From assembly GCA_021232515.1 (NCBI GenBank), contig JAJPOQ010000039.1, forward strand, positions 1 through 64,000: a stretch of DNA of 64,000 nt, given 5' to 3'. Shown here in pieces: positions 17,497-26,279 of the stretch; the stretch's first letter is position 1, and the number at the start of each line of letters is the position of its first letter. A program made the position numbers and the translations under genes. The notes beneath the pieces were generated by a model. That model was not told the origin of the DNA. It searched no databases and worked only from the letters and a program-made list of their open reading frames with translations. The stretch is from Lentisphaeraceae bacterium. Lineage in GTDB: Bacteria; Verrucomicrobiota; Lentisphaeria; Lentisphaerales; Lentisphaeraceae.

Positions 17497-18008
17497 TGAT
17501 CTACGGTCTCTTTTTTGATGCACCTGAAAAGATTGGTCCGTATTCGTTTCAGTGCTTTATAAAGCGCAGTAGCACTACGACTATATTCTTTGGCGACTTC
17601 CTTTATGCTCTTGGCAGAATAAGCTTTAAGAGTGATCTCTTGCTGCTTGGTGTCGAGTTTATTTAGACATGAGTGCAGTGCTTTTCGTTCGTGCTCATAC
17701 TTGTCGTAATTGTCTAGACTTTCATCAGCAAGTAGATTGAAGAGCTCGTCGCCAAAGTGATGCTTGTCTCTGGCTTTAGTACGCTTGTAATTGAGGCACT
17801 CAAACCGAGCTATAACACAAGCCCATTTACAGAATTCTGTACCATCTTCATAAGTTTCAAACTTTTCCCAAAGAACTAGGCTCGTGTTTTGTAGGACTTC
17901 GTCAACATCTTCCCAAGAGGGTAGTAGCTTTCGTAGGTAGGAGCGTAGAATAGGGACGCTACTGGTGTATAGCTTTATGAAGCGACTGTAGTTTTCGTTG
18001 AGTTCCAT
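17493..18008 (-). CDS. Extracytoplasmic-function-type sigma-70 factor
   Basis: The 171-residue protein has sigma region 2 (FIKLYTSSVPILRSYLRKLLPSWEDVDEVLQNTSLVLWEKF, given here as key segments around VDEVLQNTSLVLW) and region 4 (LDTKQQEITLKAYSAKSIKEVAKEYSRSATALYKAL), including a helix-turn-helix. It resembles the Rhodopirellula/Verrucomicrobium subgroup of ECF-like factors. AGGA lies eight bases before the ATG. It is followed by its FecR/LamG partner with a four-base overlap. Target promoters cannot be told from this window. Confidence 0.9.
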   Translation of the reverse strand: MELNENYSRFIKLYTSSVPILRSYLRKLLPSWEDVDEVLQNTSLVLWEKFETYEDGTEFCKWACVIARFECLNYKRTKARDKHHFGDELFNLLADESLDNYDKYEHERKALHSCLNKLDTKQQEITLKAYSAKSIKEVAKEYSRSATALYKALKRIRTNLFRCIKKETVDQ

Positions 18009-18259
18009 CTTGTTCCTGATTTACTTATCTAAATGACTACCACCCGCTAAAATAGTGCCCGGTCTTCTTATAAAACTTATAAAGATTTTTTACTTGAGGG
18101 AAGCTTAATTATCTAAGTCTTAAGGAATTTGGTTACTTTTTTGTGAAAAAAGCCGGATTATGTCACTAATATCAAAGACTTTCATCTGTTCTAACGATAT
18201 ATGTAAGGACTTTTTGAGATTTAGCTTTTAAAAGAATTTGATACGATTAAGGATTTTTG

Positions 18260-18967
18260 ATGAAAAAGATATGTTTTATTATTTTTGGTATATGCGCGCT
18301 TTTGCCAGTTCTAGCCGCTCCTGATGCTGCTACAGATGCAAGCGGTGCAAATTCTCTTATAGCTCAAGGTGGAAATACACTCTATGTTTTACTTGGCTTA
18401 TCTATCTTTTTCGTGACTTTATCATTTTTTGTATTGATGACTTTAAGAAAAGAAGTTTTAACTCCAAAGCCTTTCTTGCGTGAAGCTGAACAAGTTGCGT
18501 CAAGTCATGATCTAGAAGCGCTTAGAGCTTTGTGTGTAAATGATAGTTCGCCTGCAGCCAAGATTATTGGTGCAGCAGCAGAAGAAATAGTTTTGAATCC
18601 AACGGCATCCTACAATGTTTTGAGAGACGCTGTTGAGGATGAAGGCGCTCGCCAAGCAGGAAACCTTTGGCAAAAAATTCAGTATATAAATGATATAGCT
18701 ATAGTTTCACCGATGATTGGACTTCTTGGTACTGTTCTAGGTATGAGAGAGGCTTTTGGTGGTTTGAGAGTTGATATAGGTTCTGCAAATCCTGTTCACC
18801 TAGCAGATGGTGTTTCTAAAGCCTTGATCACAACTGCGGCTGGTTTGATTTTAGGTATCTCAGCTATGATGGTTCACTCTTACTTAAGAGGCCGGGTTCA
18901 CGATCTTATTTCAAATCTTGAAAATAGCTGTGGCAAAGTTCTAAGAGTCTTTGTTTCTAAAAACTAG
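18260..18967 (+). CDS. ExbB/TolQ/MotA-family protein with signal peptide (second cassette)
   Basis: The start is ATG 18260, with AAGGA six bases upstream; a TTG just before it is less likely. The 235-residue product adds a cleavable-looking signal peptide (MKKICFIIFGICALLPVLA) before the usual three-helix ExbB body. TM1 is YVLLGLSIFFVTLSFFVLM. The signature pair is SPMIGLLGTVLGMREAF and KALITTAAGLILGISAMM. An extra signal peptide is common in PVC and Bacteroidota ExbB proteins. It is followed by exbD nine bases later and then by a TPR protein. Confidence 0.9.
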   Translation: MKKICFIIFGICALLPVLAAPDAATDASGANSLIAQGGNTLYVLLGLSIFFVTLSFFVLMTLRKEVLTPKPFLREAEQVASSHDLEALRALCVNDSSPAAKIIGAAAEEIVLNPTASYNVLRDAVEDEGARQAGNLWQKIQYINDIAIVSPMIGLLGTVLGMREAFGGLRVDIGSANPVHLADGVSKALITTAAGLILGISAMMVHSYLRGRVHDLISNLENSCGKVLRVFVSKN

Positions 18968-18976
18968 GATCTTAAA

Positions 18977-19408
18977 ATGAATTTCAAAAAAAACCTTGGT
19001 GATACACAAAGCAGCTTTCAGTTGGCTCCTATGGTCGACGTTATGTTCTTGTTGTTGATCTTTTTTATGGTTTCATCAATTTATTATCAGCTTGAAAAGA
19101 ATCTGGAAGTTAAAGTTCCGAAAGCTGAATCAGGCACAGATGTAAATAGGTCTAGTGTCGAACTTATCATAAATATCGATAAAAAAGGTTCTTACTTTAT
19201 AAATAATATCAAGATGGATATTGATGGTGTAAAAGAAGTCTTGAATGATGTTGTGAATAAGTTCAATCAAGCTCAGCCAATCATTATTCGTTGTGATAAA
19301 GAAACTCCACATAAGTTTTTTGTAAGAGTCTTTGATATTTGCCAAGCATTAGAAATTGATGACGTGAGGATTGCCTCCGAGCCAAAACAATTGCCGGAGA
19401 AAAAGTAA
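18977..19408 (+). CDS. ExbD/TolR-family protein (second cassette)
   Basis: The 143-residue protein has one N-terminal TM with the signature QLAPMVDVMFLLLIFFMVSS, including the channel aspartate, and a periplasmic beta-alpha domain (VELIINIDKKGSYFINN, QPIIIRCDKETPHKFFVRV). This second copy is closer to the standard ExbD than the first. Its TAA shares a base with the ATG of the TPR gene (TAATG), so translation is probably coupled. Confidence 0.92.
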   Translation: MNFKKNLGDTQSSFQLAPMVDVMFLLLIFFMVSSIYYQLEKNLEVKVPKAESGTDVNRSSVELIINIDKKGSYFINNIKMDIDGVKEVLNDVVNKFNQAQPIIIRCDKETPHKFFVRVFDICQALEIDDVRIASEPKQLPEKK

Positions 19409-21792
19409 TGAAACAATTGGCTTTGTTAGCACTTTTGGTATCGACTTCAGTTTATGCTCAAGAAGCAGAGAAGAAGAAAGTTGAAAAAGAAATAGTGCTG
19501 CCACAGGCTGAAAATGAGCTTTGGCTTTTTGCTGAGGGACTTTATGGCAGAACATGGTATAAAGACGCCTTGATAGAGTACGAAGCGTATGTACAAAAGT
19601 TTCCAAATTCTCAACTTATTCAAAATGCTCGTTGGCGCATTTATGAGTGTTATGAAAAATTAGGTAATAAGCTCGAGAAGTTTTCTGCTCTTGATGCTTA
19701 TATGAAGCACGAGAAAAATCCTATTCACAAAGAGCGTGCTCGTATGAATATCGCTCGCCTTCATTTTGAAGATAATAAATTCGACGAAGCATTGAAGATT
19801 TATCAGTCGGTCAATAAAAAGCTCGACGGTGGTTCTTTATGGGAAAGTGCCCAGTATGAATCAGCTCGTATTTACTTAAAACAGGCAAAGTCTGGAGAGG
19901 CGTTTTTAAGATTTCGTCATCTGGCAAAGCTAGAGTATAAAGGTAAGAGTGAGACGAGAGCTTATGCGATATTTGCATATGCATCCCTTTTATCAGATAG
20001 AGAAAAATACGATGATGCAATTAAGCAGTTTTCCCGCTTAACGATTCAAAAAACGACAGTTCCAGAATTAGCCGAAAATGCTTGGTACAACCAGGGCATG
20101 CTTTATTTTAAGTTTAATAAAAAAAATGAAGCCAAGAAAAGTTTTGAGAGCATTGTTCAAAACTTTCCAAATGGTCGCTTCAAAGAAACGGCGATAAATC
20201 AAGCAGCAAGATGCGATCTTGGTCTTGGTCGACCACTTGAAGCCTTGCAGATTTTAAAGATGAATGAAAATACTTCTGGTGCAATTAAAATAGAGAACTC
20301 TTATCTCACCGCTTTTGCCAATCAACAACTCAAAGAATATGACAATGCCATCTACTTCTACAATGTCGTTATAAATGACGCTGGCGAAGACTTTAAAGAA
20401 GAGAGCTGGTTCAATAAACTGAATTGCTTGAGTGCGGCGGGTAAAACCAAAGAAGCTCTTAGCCATGCAAAATTGATGGTGAAGTTTTACCCAGATACAA
20501 CTTACATGCCGGACGTCTGTTATACTGCAGGATTAGATGCTGAGAAGCTTAAAGACTTTGCATCTGCAGAAACATTTTTAAGAAAAGCCCTGAAGTCAAT
20601 TGTTGGTGATTGGAGTTATACTGATAGTGCATATTTTTCTCTTGCTCGAGTATTAGAAGTTCAGAAGAAATTTTCAGATGCAGCCGAGGTTTGGCAAGAG
20701 TTAACTTTACGCAAGAAGTCTGAGTATCGCGACAGTGCTTATATTCGCGGTGCAGAAGCATGGATGTTGGCAGATAAAAATGTTAAAGCATTGGAACTCT
20801 TAAAGAAGTATTTGAAACTCTTTCCAAATGGGAACGATGCTTTTTTTGTAAAGAATCGAATAGTTGAGATTTTATTACTCGATGAACAGTTTGAGGAAGC
20901 CGTTGTCTTTTTAAAAGACATGCTGAAGAAGAAAGTATCCCAAAGCGAAAAAGCCGTTCTGCAATCAGTTCTTGGTCGAGTATTCTACTATCAAGAAAAC
21001 TATGCCGAATCGGTGAAGATTTTACAAGAGTGCTTAAAAACTGAAAAGTTAGCAGATGGTATACGCTCTGATTGTCTCGTCTTTTTGGGCTTTTCAAAGA
21101 TTTCCTTAGAGAAGGAATCTGAAGGCACTAAAGATCTTGCTTTAGTTTTTGCTGATAGAAAGGACTTTAGCTCATTGTTGTCTCTGGAAGAAGAGTTGAT
21201 GGTGGCGAACCTTTTAGAGAAGTATAAATACCAGAAAGCTGCAGCAAATATCTATAAACGTTTAGCGAAAGCGACAGACAAAAAACATAAAATGGCGGGT
21301 CTTATGGGGACAGCTAGATTGAATGTTGTGTCTAAGAAGTATGAAGAAGGTTTATCTTCTCTTAAGGAAGCTTTACAGCTTTGTGGTGATGAAGATAACT
21401 TTGAAAGAGTCGAAGCATTGTCTGTGATGGGGGAGATATATTCCGCTCAGAATAAAAAAGATCAGGCGTTTCAAACATTTGAATTTGCTCTCAAGATAAA
21501 ATCAGGTAGCGAAGAGGCTCTTTGTCGAACTTTATATGGTATGGCTCTGATTCTTAAAGAGAGAAAGGACTATGATGAGTCTAGACGTTATGCAAACCAA
21601 GTCTTCATATTATACAAAGATCCTGCTTATGCTCCCAAAGCCATGTTCTTATCAATTCAGGCATCAGTACTGAGCAAGAAGCAAAAAGAAGCCTCTCAGA
21701 TAGCCAATGAACTGAAGAAGAAGTTCCCGGTTTATTTTGCTAAAATCGAAGTTCAAGATTACCTAAAAGAAAATAAAGTGACAACAGACTAA
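19408..21792 (+). CDS. Large periplasmic TPR protein coupled to ExbBD
   Basis: The 794-residue product has a signal peptide (MKQLALLALLVSTSVYAQ). It is then built almost wholly of tetratricopeptide repeats, recognisable by W/Y-x-x-A, G/A-x-x-Y/F and P at repeat ends. Examples are AENAWYNQGMLYFKFNKKNEA, cited for its pattern, and YDDAIKQFSRL. Such proteins scaffold complexes in the periplasm. In Bacteroidota and PVC bacteria ExbBD genes are often followed by TPR proteins, but a role is not established. The last codons of this gene occur a second time downstream as a fragment (21936-22007). Confidence 0.82.
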   Translation: MKQLALLALLVSTSVYAQEAEKKKVEKEIVLPQAENELWLFAEGLYGRTWYKDALIEYEAYVQKFPNSQLIQNARWRIYECYEKLGNKLEKFSALDAYMKHEKNPIHKERARMNIARLHFEDNKFDEALKIYQSVNKKLDGGSLWESAQYESARIYLKQAKSGEAFLRFRHLAKLEYKGKSETRAYAIFAYASLLSDREKYDDAIKQFSRLTIQKTTVPELAENAWYNQGMLYFKFNKKNEAKKSFESIVQNFPNGRFKETAINQAARCDLGLGRPLEALQILKMNENTSGAIKIENSYLTAFANQQLKEYDNAIYFYNVVINDAGEDFKEESWFNKLNCLSAAGKTKEALSHAKLMVKFYPDTTYMPDVCYTAGLDAEKLKDFASAETFLRKALKSIVGDWSYTDSAYFSLARVLEVQKKFSDAAEVWQELTLRKKSEYRDSAYIRGAEAWMLADKNVKALELLKKYLKLFPNGNDAFFVKNRIVEILLLDEQFEEAVVFLKDMLKKKVSQSEKAVLQSVLGRVFYYQENYAESVKILQECLKTEKLADGIRSDCLVFLGFSKISLEKESEGTKDLALVFADRKDFSSLLSLEEELMVANLLEKYKYQKAAANIYKRLAKATDKKHKMAGLMGTARLNVVSKKYEEGLSSLKEALQLCGDEDNFERVEALSVMGEIYSAQNKKDQAFQTFEFALKIKSGSEEALCRTLYGMALILKERKDYDESRRYANQVFILYKDPAYAPKAMFLSIQASVLSKKQKEASQIANELKKKFPVYFAKIEVQDYLKENKVTTD

Positions 21793-21935
21793 GGATTGTT
21801 GAACTTATTTTTTAGATTTTACTTCAGTTCATCGTTCAAAGTCATTTCATGTTTTATAGGGCAGTGTCAAATTTTTTGATTTACTTAAGTCTTGACGAAT
21901 TCTTAACTATACCAAGCTCAAATGTGCGAAATAGT

Positions 21936-22007
21936 AAGTTTCCATTGCATTTCGCTAAGATTGAAGTTCAGGATTACTTGAAAGAGGATGGAGTTAATAC
22001 AGATTAA
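21936..22007 (+). pseudogene. Duplicated fragment of the 3' end of the TPR gene
   Basis: Reading from 21936 gives KFPLHFAKIEVQDYLKED then GVNTD and TAA. The true end of the TPR gene reads KFPVYFAKIEVQDYLKEN then KVTTD and TAA. So 18 of 23 residues match, and the stop codon matches too. No matching sequence is visible before 21936 in the gap. This is a relic of a tandem duplication in which all but the last 72 bases of one copy has been deleted or has diverged. Confidence 0.85.
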
Positions 22008-22072
22008 AAGATGTGCAGGGTAAAACAGTTTGCTACTTTTGGTTTGAATAACTTTATGATGCGGGAGATTCG

Positions 22073-22591
22073 ATGGCGATTCCACGAGTAATCATCTTAT
22101 CTGAAATAATGAGAGGTAAAACTTTTGAGTTGACCAAGGATCTGTATACCATTGGTAGAACTGACGATAAAGACGTTGTCATTCCAGATGGAACCATCAG
22201 TACTTTACACTGTGAATTAATTAAAGACGGTGATTCGTACATCGCTTTAGATAAGAACAGTACAAATGGAACCCGAATCAATGGTATCAAGATTACAGAA
22301 CAAAAACTTTGTAACAGTGACATACTCCAAGTTGGGGGTATAGAAATACTTTTTGATTCAGAGGATAAAGCAAATACGACATCTATAACGACTCAAACAG
22401 CAATTGATTTAGAACACTCTGCAGGAAGCTTTGCGAAAGGAAAGATGTCAAACATCGATCGTACAAAATCAGGTCAAGTTCCTGGCGAAGAAACAAAAAA
22501 ATCAAAAAAAGCTTTCATCATAGTTATTTCTTTTTTAGTGCTGGTTGTTATAGCGCTACTAATACTTTTGATGCAAAAACTACTTTCATAA
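22073..22591 (+). CDS. FHA-domain protein with C-terminal membrane anchor
   Basis: The 172-residue protein has an FHA domain at about 1-95 with its conserved points: the I-G-R-T loop, S-x-L-H-C-E-L (phosphothreonine-contacting Ser and His), and N-S-T-N-G-T-R-I-N-G. A basic linker follows, and then one TM near the C-terminus (AFIIVISFLVLVVIALLILLM), making it tail-anchored. FHA domains bind phosphothreonine peptides, so it probably reads out a Ser/Thr kinase such as the one at 33.3-35.6 kb (inference). GGGAG precedes the ATG. It lies 30 bases before ftsH. Confidence 0.88.
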   Translation: MAIPRVIILSEIMRGKTFELTKDLYTIGRTDDKDVVIPDGTISTLHCELIKDGDSYIALDKNSTNGTRINGIKITEQKLCNSDILQVGGIEILFDSEDKANTTSITTQTAIDLEHSAGSFAKGKMSNIDRTKSGQVPGEETKKSKKAFIIVISFLVLVVIALLILLMQKLLS

Positions 22592-22621
22592 CTAAACTTT
22601 TAAGATAATTCTGGATACTAA

Positions 22622-24751
22622 ATGAGCGAAAATAATAACGATAATAATAAAACACCAAAAGATGGTGGCGGTGAGGATAACACTCCTCCGTCATTTCCAA
22701 ATAAGCTTATTTGGTTGATCATCATCATCCTACCTATTTCTCTATTGATTTTTTCAGAGAAAAAGTCAGCGGTAGAAAATAATTTAGACCAAACTGTGTT
22801 TGAGCAGTATTTGAAAGAGGGTAAGGTTTCCAAAGTAACAGTCGTTCATGAAAAAGGCTACGCTACATCATTTACAGCTAAAGTTGAGCTTGTCCCTGGT
22901 GTTACGGGTATACAGCTACCAGAAGCGATAAAAGATAAGCCTGGCCCACTTGTTCTAACGGTAAATATCATTGATTTACCAGGCGTTAAGAACTTATGTA
23001 CAGAAAAGAACGTCCCATTTATAAGTTTGCCTCCTAAAGAAGAGACGATGAAAGAAGTTCTCGGTATGATTTTACCGTTACTTGTTATCGTTTTTATCAT
23101 CTATTTCCTTTTCTCCAGACAACTTAAAAATGCAGGCCGTGGTGCTATGCAGTTTGGTAAAAGTAAGGCTAAACTTATGTCGCCTTCATCTGAGAAAGTT
23201 ACTTTTGCAGATGTCGCAGGTATAGAAGAAGCGAGAAGTGAAGTTGAAGAGATAGTCGACTTTCTTAAGGATCCAGAAAAATATAGAAACCTAGGTGGTA
23301 GACTTCCTAAAGGTTGTCTCATGGTAGGACCTCCAGGAACAGGTAAAACTCTTTTGGCTCGAGCCATAGCAGGTGAAGCAAAAGTTCCATTTTATTCTAT
23401 GTCTGGTTCTGACTTTGTAGAAATGTTTGTAGGTGTAGGTGCTAGTCGTGTTCGAGATATGTTTGAGCAGGCTAAGAAAAGCCAACCATGTATTCTTTTT
23501 ATTGACGAAATTGACGCTGTAGGTAGAGCTCGAAACGCAAGTGCTGGTGGTGGCGGAGGTCACGACGAACGCGAGCAAACATTGAATGCACTTCTTGTTG
23601 AAATGGATGGTTTTGAAAATCAACATGGCGTTATTATCCTAGCTGCAACAAATAGAGCAGATGTACTCGACCCGGCACTTCTGAGACCTGGCCGTTTCGA
23701 CAGACGTATAGTTGTGGATTTACCTGATGTTGAAGGAAGACTTCAAATCCTTAAGGTACATGCACGCAAAGTTAAAATGGCAGCTTCAGTTGATTTACGT
23801 TCAGTAGCTAAAGGTACCGCAGGTTTTGCTGGTGCAGACTTAGCAAATGTTATAAATGAAGCAGCCCTTCTTGCTGCTGGTGCGGGCAAAAAGGCTATTA
23901 CAAGTGACGATTTAGAAGAGGCTCGTGATAAAGTTCGTTGGGGTAAAGAACGTAAAAGTCGTAAGATGAGTGAGAAAGAGCAGCGCCTTACAGCTTATCA
24001 TGAAGCAGGTCATACTTTAGTTGGTTTATATTGTGAGCATGCAACGCCATTACATAAAGTGACAATTATGCCACGTGGTAATGCTTATCTTGGTGCGACG
24101 ATGTACTTGCCAGATAAAGATCAATATACTCAGAGTCGTTCAGAACTATTGGACTCTATTGCAGTTGCAATGGGTGGGCGTATTGCCGAAGAATTAGAAT
24201 TTGGTGAGATAACCAATGGCGCTTCCTCTGACATTAAGAGTGCAACAGCTATCGCTAGACACATGGTTAGAGACTGGGGTATGAGTGATAGAGTTGGTTT
24301 TATTCAATATAGTCACGATGAACAGCAACAGCAGTATCAATTTACTAATGAGTACAGTGATACAACTGGTCGCATGCTCGATGAAGAAGTTCGAAAAATC
24401 ATTGATGAAGAATTTGAAAGAGCCAAGCAAATATTGGTTGATAACAGAGACCAGTTAACGCTTCTTTCTGAAACATTACTTAAGAAAGAAACAATGAGTG
24501 CTGTTGAGGTCAAAAAACTTCTTGGTATGAAAATTGAAGAACCTGTTTCTGAAGAAGTTGTCGATGATAAAAAAGATGACTCTGATGACGGCGAGGCTAT
24601 CACAGTTCCTGTTGAGGTTGGTGATGAAGCAAGTGCGGAAAAAGCAGAAGCGGATAACCCAGCAGAAGAAACACCTACAACCAAGCCAGTCGAAGGCTTA
24701 GCTCGATCTAAAGAAGATGACTCTGACGAGGCTGCTAAAGGTAAAGCTTAG
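22622..24751 (+). CDS. ftsH: ATP-dependent zinc metalloprotease FtsH
   Basis: The 709-residue protein has two N-terminal TM segments (about 29-44 and 147-165) around a periplasmic domain. The AAA domain has Walker A GPPGTGKT at 236-243, Walker [12 protein letters not shown] and the second region of homology ending RPGRFDRR. The M41 peptidase domain has the zinc motif HEAGH at 460-464. FtsH degrades misassembled membrane proteins and regulatory proteins. An acidic, low-complexity C-terminal tail of about 75 residues (many D, E, K) is longer than in most homologues. It probably shares a message with the FHA gene and ends at a strong terminator. Confidence 0.97.
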   Translation: MSENNNDNNKTPKDGGGEDNTPPSFPNKLIWLIIIILPISLLIFSEKKSAVENNLDQTVFEQYLKEGKVSKVTVVHEKGYATSFTAKVELVPGVTGIQLPEAIKDKPGPLVLTVNIIDLPGVKNLCTEKNVPFISLPPKEETMKEVLGMILPLLVIVFIIYFLFSRQLKNAGRGAMQFGKSKAKLMSPSSEKVTFADVAGIEEARSEVEEIVDFLKDPEKYRNLGGRLPKGCLMVGPPGTGKTLLARAIAGEAKVPFYSMSGSDFVEMFVGVGASRVRDMFEQAKKSQPCILFIDEIDAVGRARNASAGGGGGHDEREQTLNALLVEMDGFENQHGVIILAATNRADVLDPALLRPGRFDRRIVVDLPDVEGRLQILKVHARKVKMAASVDLRSVAKGTAGFAGADLANVINEAALLAAGAGKKAITSDDLEEARDKVRWGKERKSRKMSEKEQRLTAYHEAGHTLVGLYCEHATPLHKVTIMPRGNAYLGATMYLPDKDQYTQSRSELLDSIAVAMGGRIAEELEFGEITNGASSDIKSATAIARHMVRDWGMSDRVGFIQYSHDEQQQQYQFTNEYSDTTGRMLDEEVRKIIDEEFERAKQILVDNRDQLTLLSETLLKKETMSAVEVKKLLGMKIEEPVSEEVVDDKKDDSDDGEAITVPVEVGDEASAEKAEADNPAEETPTTKPVEGLARSKEDDSDEAAKGKA

Positions 24752-24779
24752 TAGACGGATCAGTATAAAATTCCCTCTA

Positions 24780-24809
24780 AAAAAACTCCTTGGAAACAGG
24801 GAGTTTTTT
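24780..24809 (+). terminator. Rho-independent terminator after ftsH
   Basis: AAAAAACTCCTTG, loop GAAA, CAGGGAGTTTTTT forms a 13-base stem with one G-T pair and a run of T at the end, 29 bases after the ftsH stop. The A run on the left arm means it could also terminate in the other direction, though no minus-strand gene ends here. Confidence 0.9.
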
Positions 24810-24840
24810 CTTTTATATTTCCTCTATTTTATATATATAA

Positions 24841-24872
24841 AAAAGCGACTTGAGTTTTTTAGATGTCGCTTT
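24841..24872 (+). terminator. Second, weaker hairpin after ftsH
   Basis: AAAGCGAC (24842-24849) and GTCGCTTT (24865-24872) are inverted copies with a 15-base T-rich loop. The hairpin lies 32 bases after the main terminator and could serve as a back-up. Confidence 0.35.
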
Positions 24873-25062
24873 ATAATATCTGCCCCAAAGCCAAAGTAGT
24901 TAAATTTGCCTAGAAAGTGAGTTGGCGCTAAGTTTAGCAAAAGGCTGTTGGGACATTGGGTTAAGTAATAATGTGTTTTTGTATGACGGTGTGATTAAGT
25001 AAGCTAAGCGAAGCTTGGGTTAGTTGGTTTGTGTTCTTTCGTGGGTGCTAAAAGGATTGATT

Positions 25063-25332
25063 TTGACTATAGAGATTGAAGTAGAAGTAGTGAATAAGCT
25101 AGGATTGCATGCTCGGCCTGCAGCTATGCTTGTGCGCCAGGCTATGGGCTCTCAGTCAGAAGTATTCCTTGAAAAAGACGGCGAAAGAGTCAATGCAAAA
25201 AGCATAATGAGTATCATGGGTTTTGCTGCGAGTCAGGGAACTTCGTTGAAAATCATAGCAAATGGCCCCGATGCAGAAGTTACAGTTGACTCACTTGCTT
25301 CATTATTTAGAGATAAATTCGGCGAGGAATAA
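25063..25332 (+). CDS. HPr-family phosphocarrier protein
   Basis: The likely start is TTG 25063, six bases after AAAGGA. The longer frame from 25024 adds a hydrophobic 13-residue stretch not seen in HPr. The 89-residue product has the phosphorylated-histidine motif LGLHARPAA (His 16) and the regulatory-serine region NAKSIMSIMG (Ser 47), so it can in principle be used by both Enzyme I and an HPr kinase. No sugar permease or Enzyme I gene is in the window. Its TAA shares a base with the ATG of a NusG-like gene. Confidence 0.92.
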   Translation: MTIEIEVEVVNKLGLHARPAAMLVRQAMGSQSEVFLEKDGERVNAKSIMSIMGFAASQGTSLKIIANGPDAEVTVDSLASLFRDKFGEE

Positions 25333-25850
25333 TGGATTTCCCTTTCTCTGAGGAACGCTTTTGGTTACCAGTACATACTCTCCCAAGATGTGAGAAAAAG
25401 TTTATTCGTTTTTGTAATAGCTACAAAATCACCTCATACCTTCCCCTAAAAATTAAAGTTAGAACTAAAGGTCGTGGTACTGTTCGGACTGAACTGCCAA
25501 TGTTCCCAGGTTATGCTTTTGCATGGGTTGACCCTATCGAGCGAAATAAACTAGCTCAAACCAATACTATCGTGAATTTTATAGCTCTTAATAGAGATCA
25601 AGAAGCTTCTCTTATTGAGACTCTAGAAAGTGTGCGGATCCTTGAGTGTATGCAAGAAAATGAAGAGATAGTTGTTAGCCCAGAGATACAGCCAGGTTCT
25701 GAAGTGAAAGTTTCTGCAGGTCCTCTTCGTGGCTTAAATGGTTTGGTTACTAAAAGAAAGGGTATCCACCGAATTGTTGTAAATGTTGAAATGATCAGCC
25801 GATCTATTTCAATGGAACTTGATTCTGCAGACGTCGAGCTAGAACACTAG
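25332..25850 (+). CDS. NusG-family transcription elongation/antitermination factor (paralogue)
   Basis: The 172-residue protein has an NGN domain at about 10-100 with FWLPVHTLPRCEKKFIRF, ELPMFPGYAFAWVDP and IVNFIALN. A KOW domain at the C-terminus has PGSEVKVSAGPLRGLNGLV. Its setting is not that of housekeeping nusG (secE-nusG-rplK), and it resembles the specialised UpxY/RfaH/LoaP-type paralogues. These usually act on long exopolysaccharide or secondary-metabolite operons. Here it overlaps the HPr gene by one base (TAATG), an unusual pairing. Confidence 0.85.
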   Translation: MDFPFSEERFWLPVHTLPRCEKKFIRFCNSYKITSYLPLKIKVRTKGRGTVRTELPMFPGYAFAWVDPIERNKLAQTNTIVNFIALNRDQEASLIETLESVRILECMQENEEIVVSPEIQPGSEVKVSAGPLRGLNGLVTKRKGIHRIVVNVEMISRSISMELDSADVELEH

Positions 25851-25946
25851 AATAGTTTCTTTAAGAATTCTCTTACTTTTCATTTTTTGATACAGATCCA
25901 GAGTGTCTATTATTTTATAATATAGATATGAATTTGGAGAAAAATC

Positions 25947-26279
25947 ATGATTGAAGAGAAATTAGCTAAAATTGAAGATAAGATTCGTCAGGCACCAGCA
26001 ATGGAAAGTGCAAACAAAGAGTTAGTTCTCAAGTTAATAGACGAGTTGAAAGCTGAAGTTGAAAACCTTGAAACTGCAGATTCCGAAAAGCTTGCTAGTG
26101 CAGGTAGTTTTGCTGAAGTTGGGGCAAATGAAGTTACTCGTGAAAACGGCAGTAAAGGCATACTAGATATCGCTCTAAAAGGTGTGAATGAGTCAGTTAA
26201 AGATTTTGAAGAGTCTCACCCTAAGCTAGTTCAAGTTATTAACTCTATTTGTACTCAATTAGCTAATTCTGGACTGTAG
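25947..26279 (+). CDS. DUF4404-like small helical protein
   Basis: The 110-residue protein is predicted mostly helical, with an N-terminal charged helix pair (KLIDELKAEVENLE) and a C-terminal segment of the form F-E-x-S-H-P-K-L-x-x-x-I-N-x-I-x-x-x-L-A-N-x-G. That matches the end of DUF4404 proteins. No function is known for the family. GGAG lies eight bases before the ATG. Its 3' end overlaps the converging transglutaminase gene by 21 bases. Confidence 0.75.
   Translation: MIEEKLAKIEDKIRQAPAMESANKELVLKLIDELKAEVENLETADSEKLASAGSFAEVGANEVTRENGSKGILDIALKGVNESVKDFEESHPKLVQVINSICTQLANSGL

Larger units (their letters stand above)
24752..25062. other. Intergenic gap between ftsH and HPr
   Basis: This gap of about 310 bases holds the ftsH terminator and a second hairpin in its first third. 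The remainder (24873-25062) has no convincing reading frame in either direction, no tRNA-like fold and no clear sigma-70 promoter. A short AAGCT / AGCTT inverted pair near 25001-25016 is probably chance. The promoter for the HPr gene must lie here. Confidence 0.5.

Noticed and set aside
18065-18082. Direct repeat CTTATAAAA / CTTATAAAG upstream of the sigma gene
   Set aside because: Short and very AT-rich; expected by chance in this region.
23101-23626. Minus-strand frames of 88 and 111 codons within ftsH
   Set aside because: They are antisense shadows of the conserved AAA domain with no binding site, signal or family pattern.
24717-24899. Plus-strand 60-codon frame starting inside the ftsH tail
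   Set aside because: It runs through the ftsH terminator hairpins, has no binding site and is low-complexity; a chance frame.
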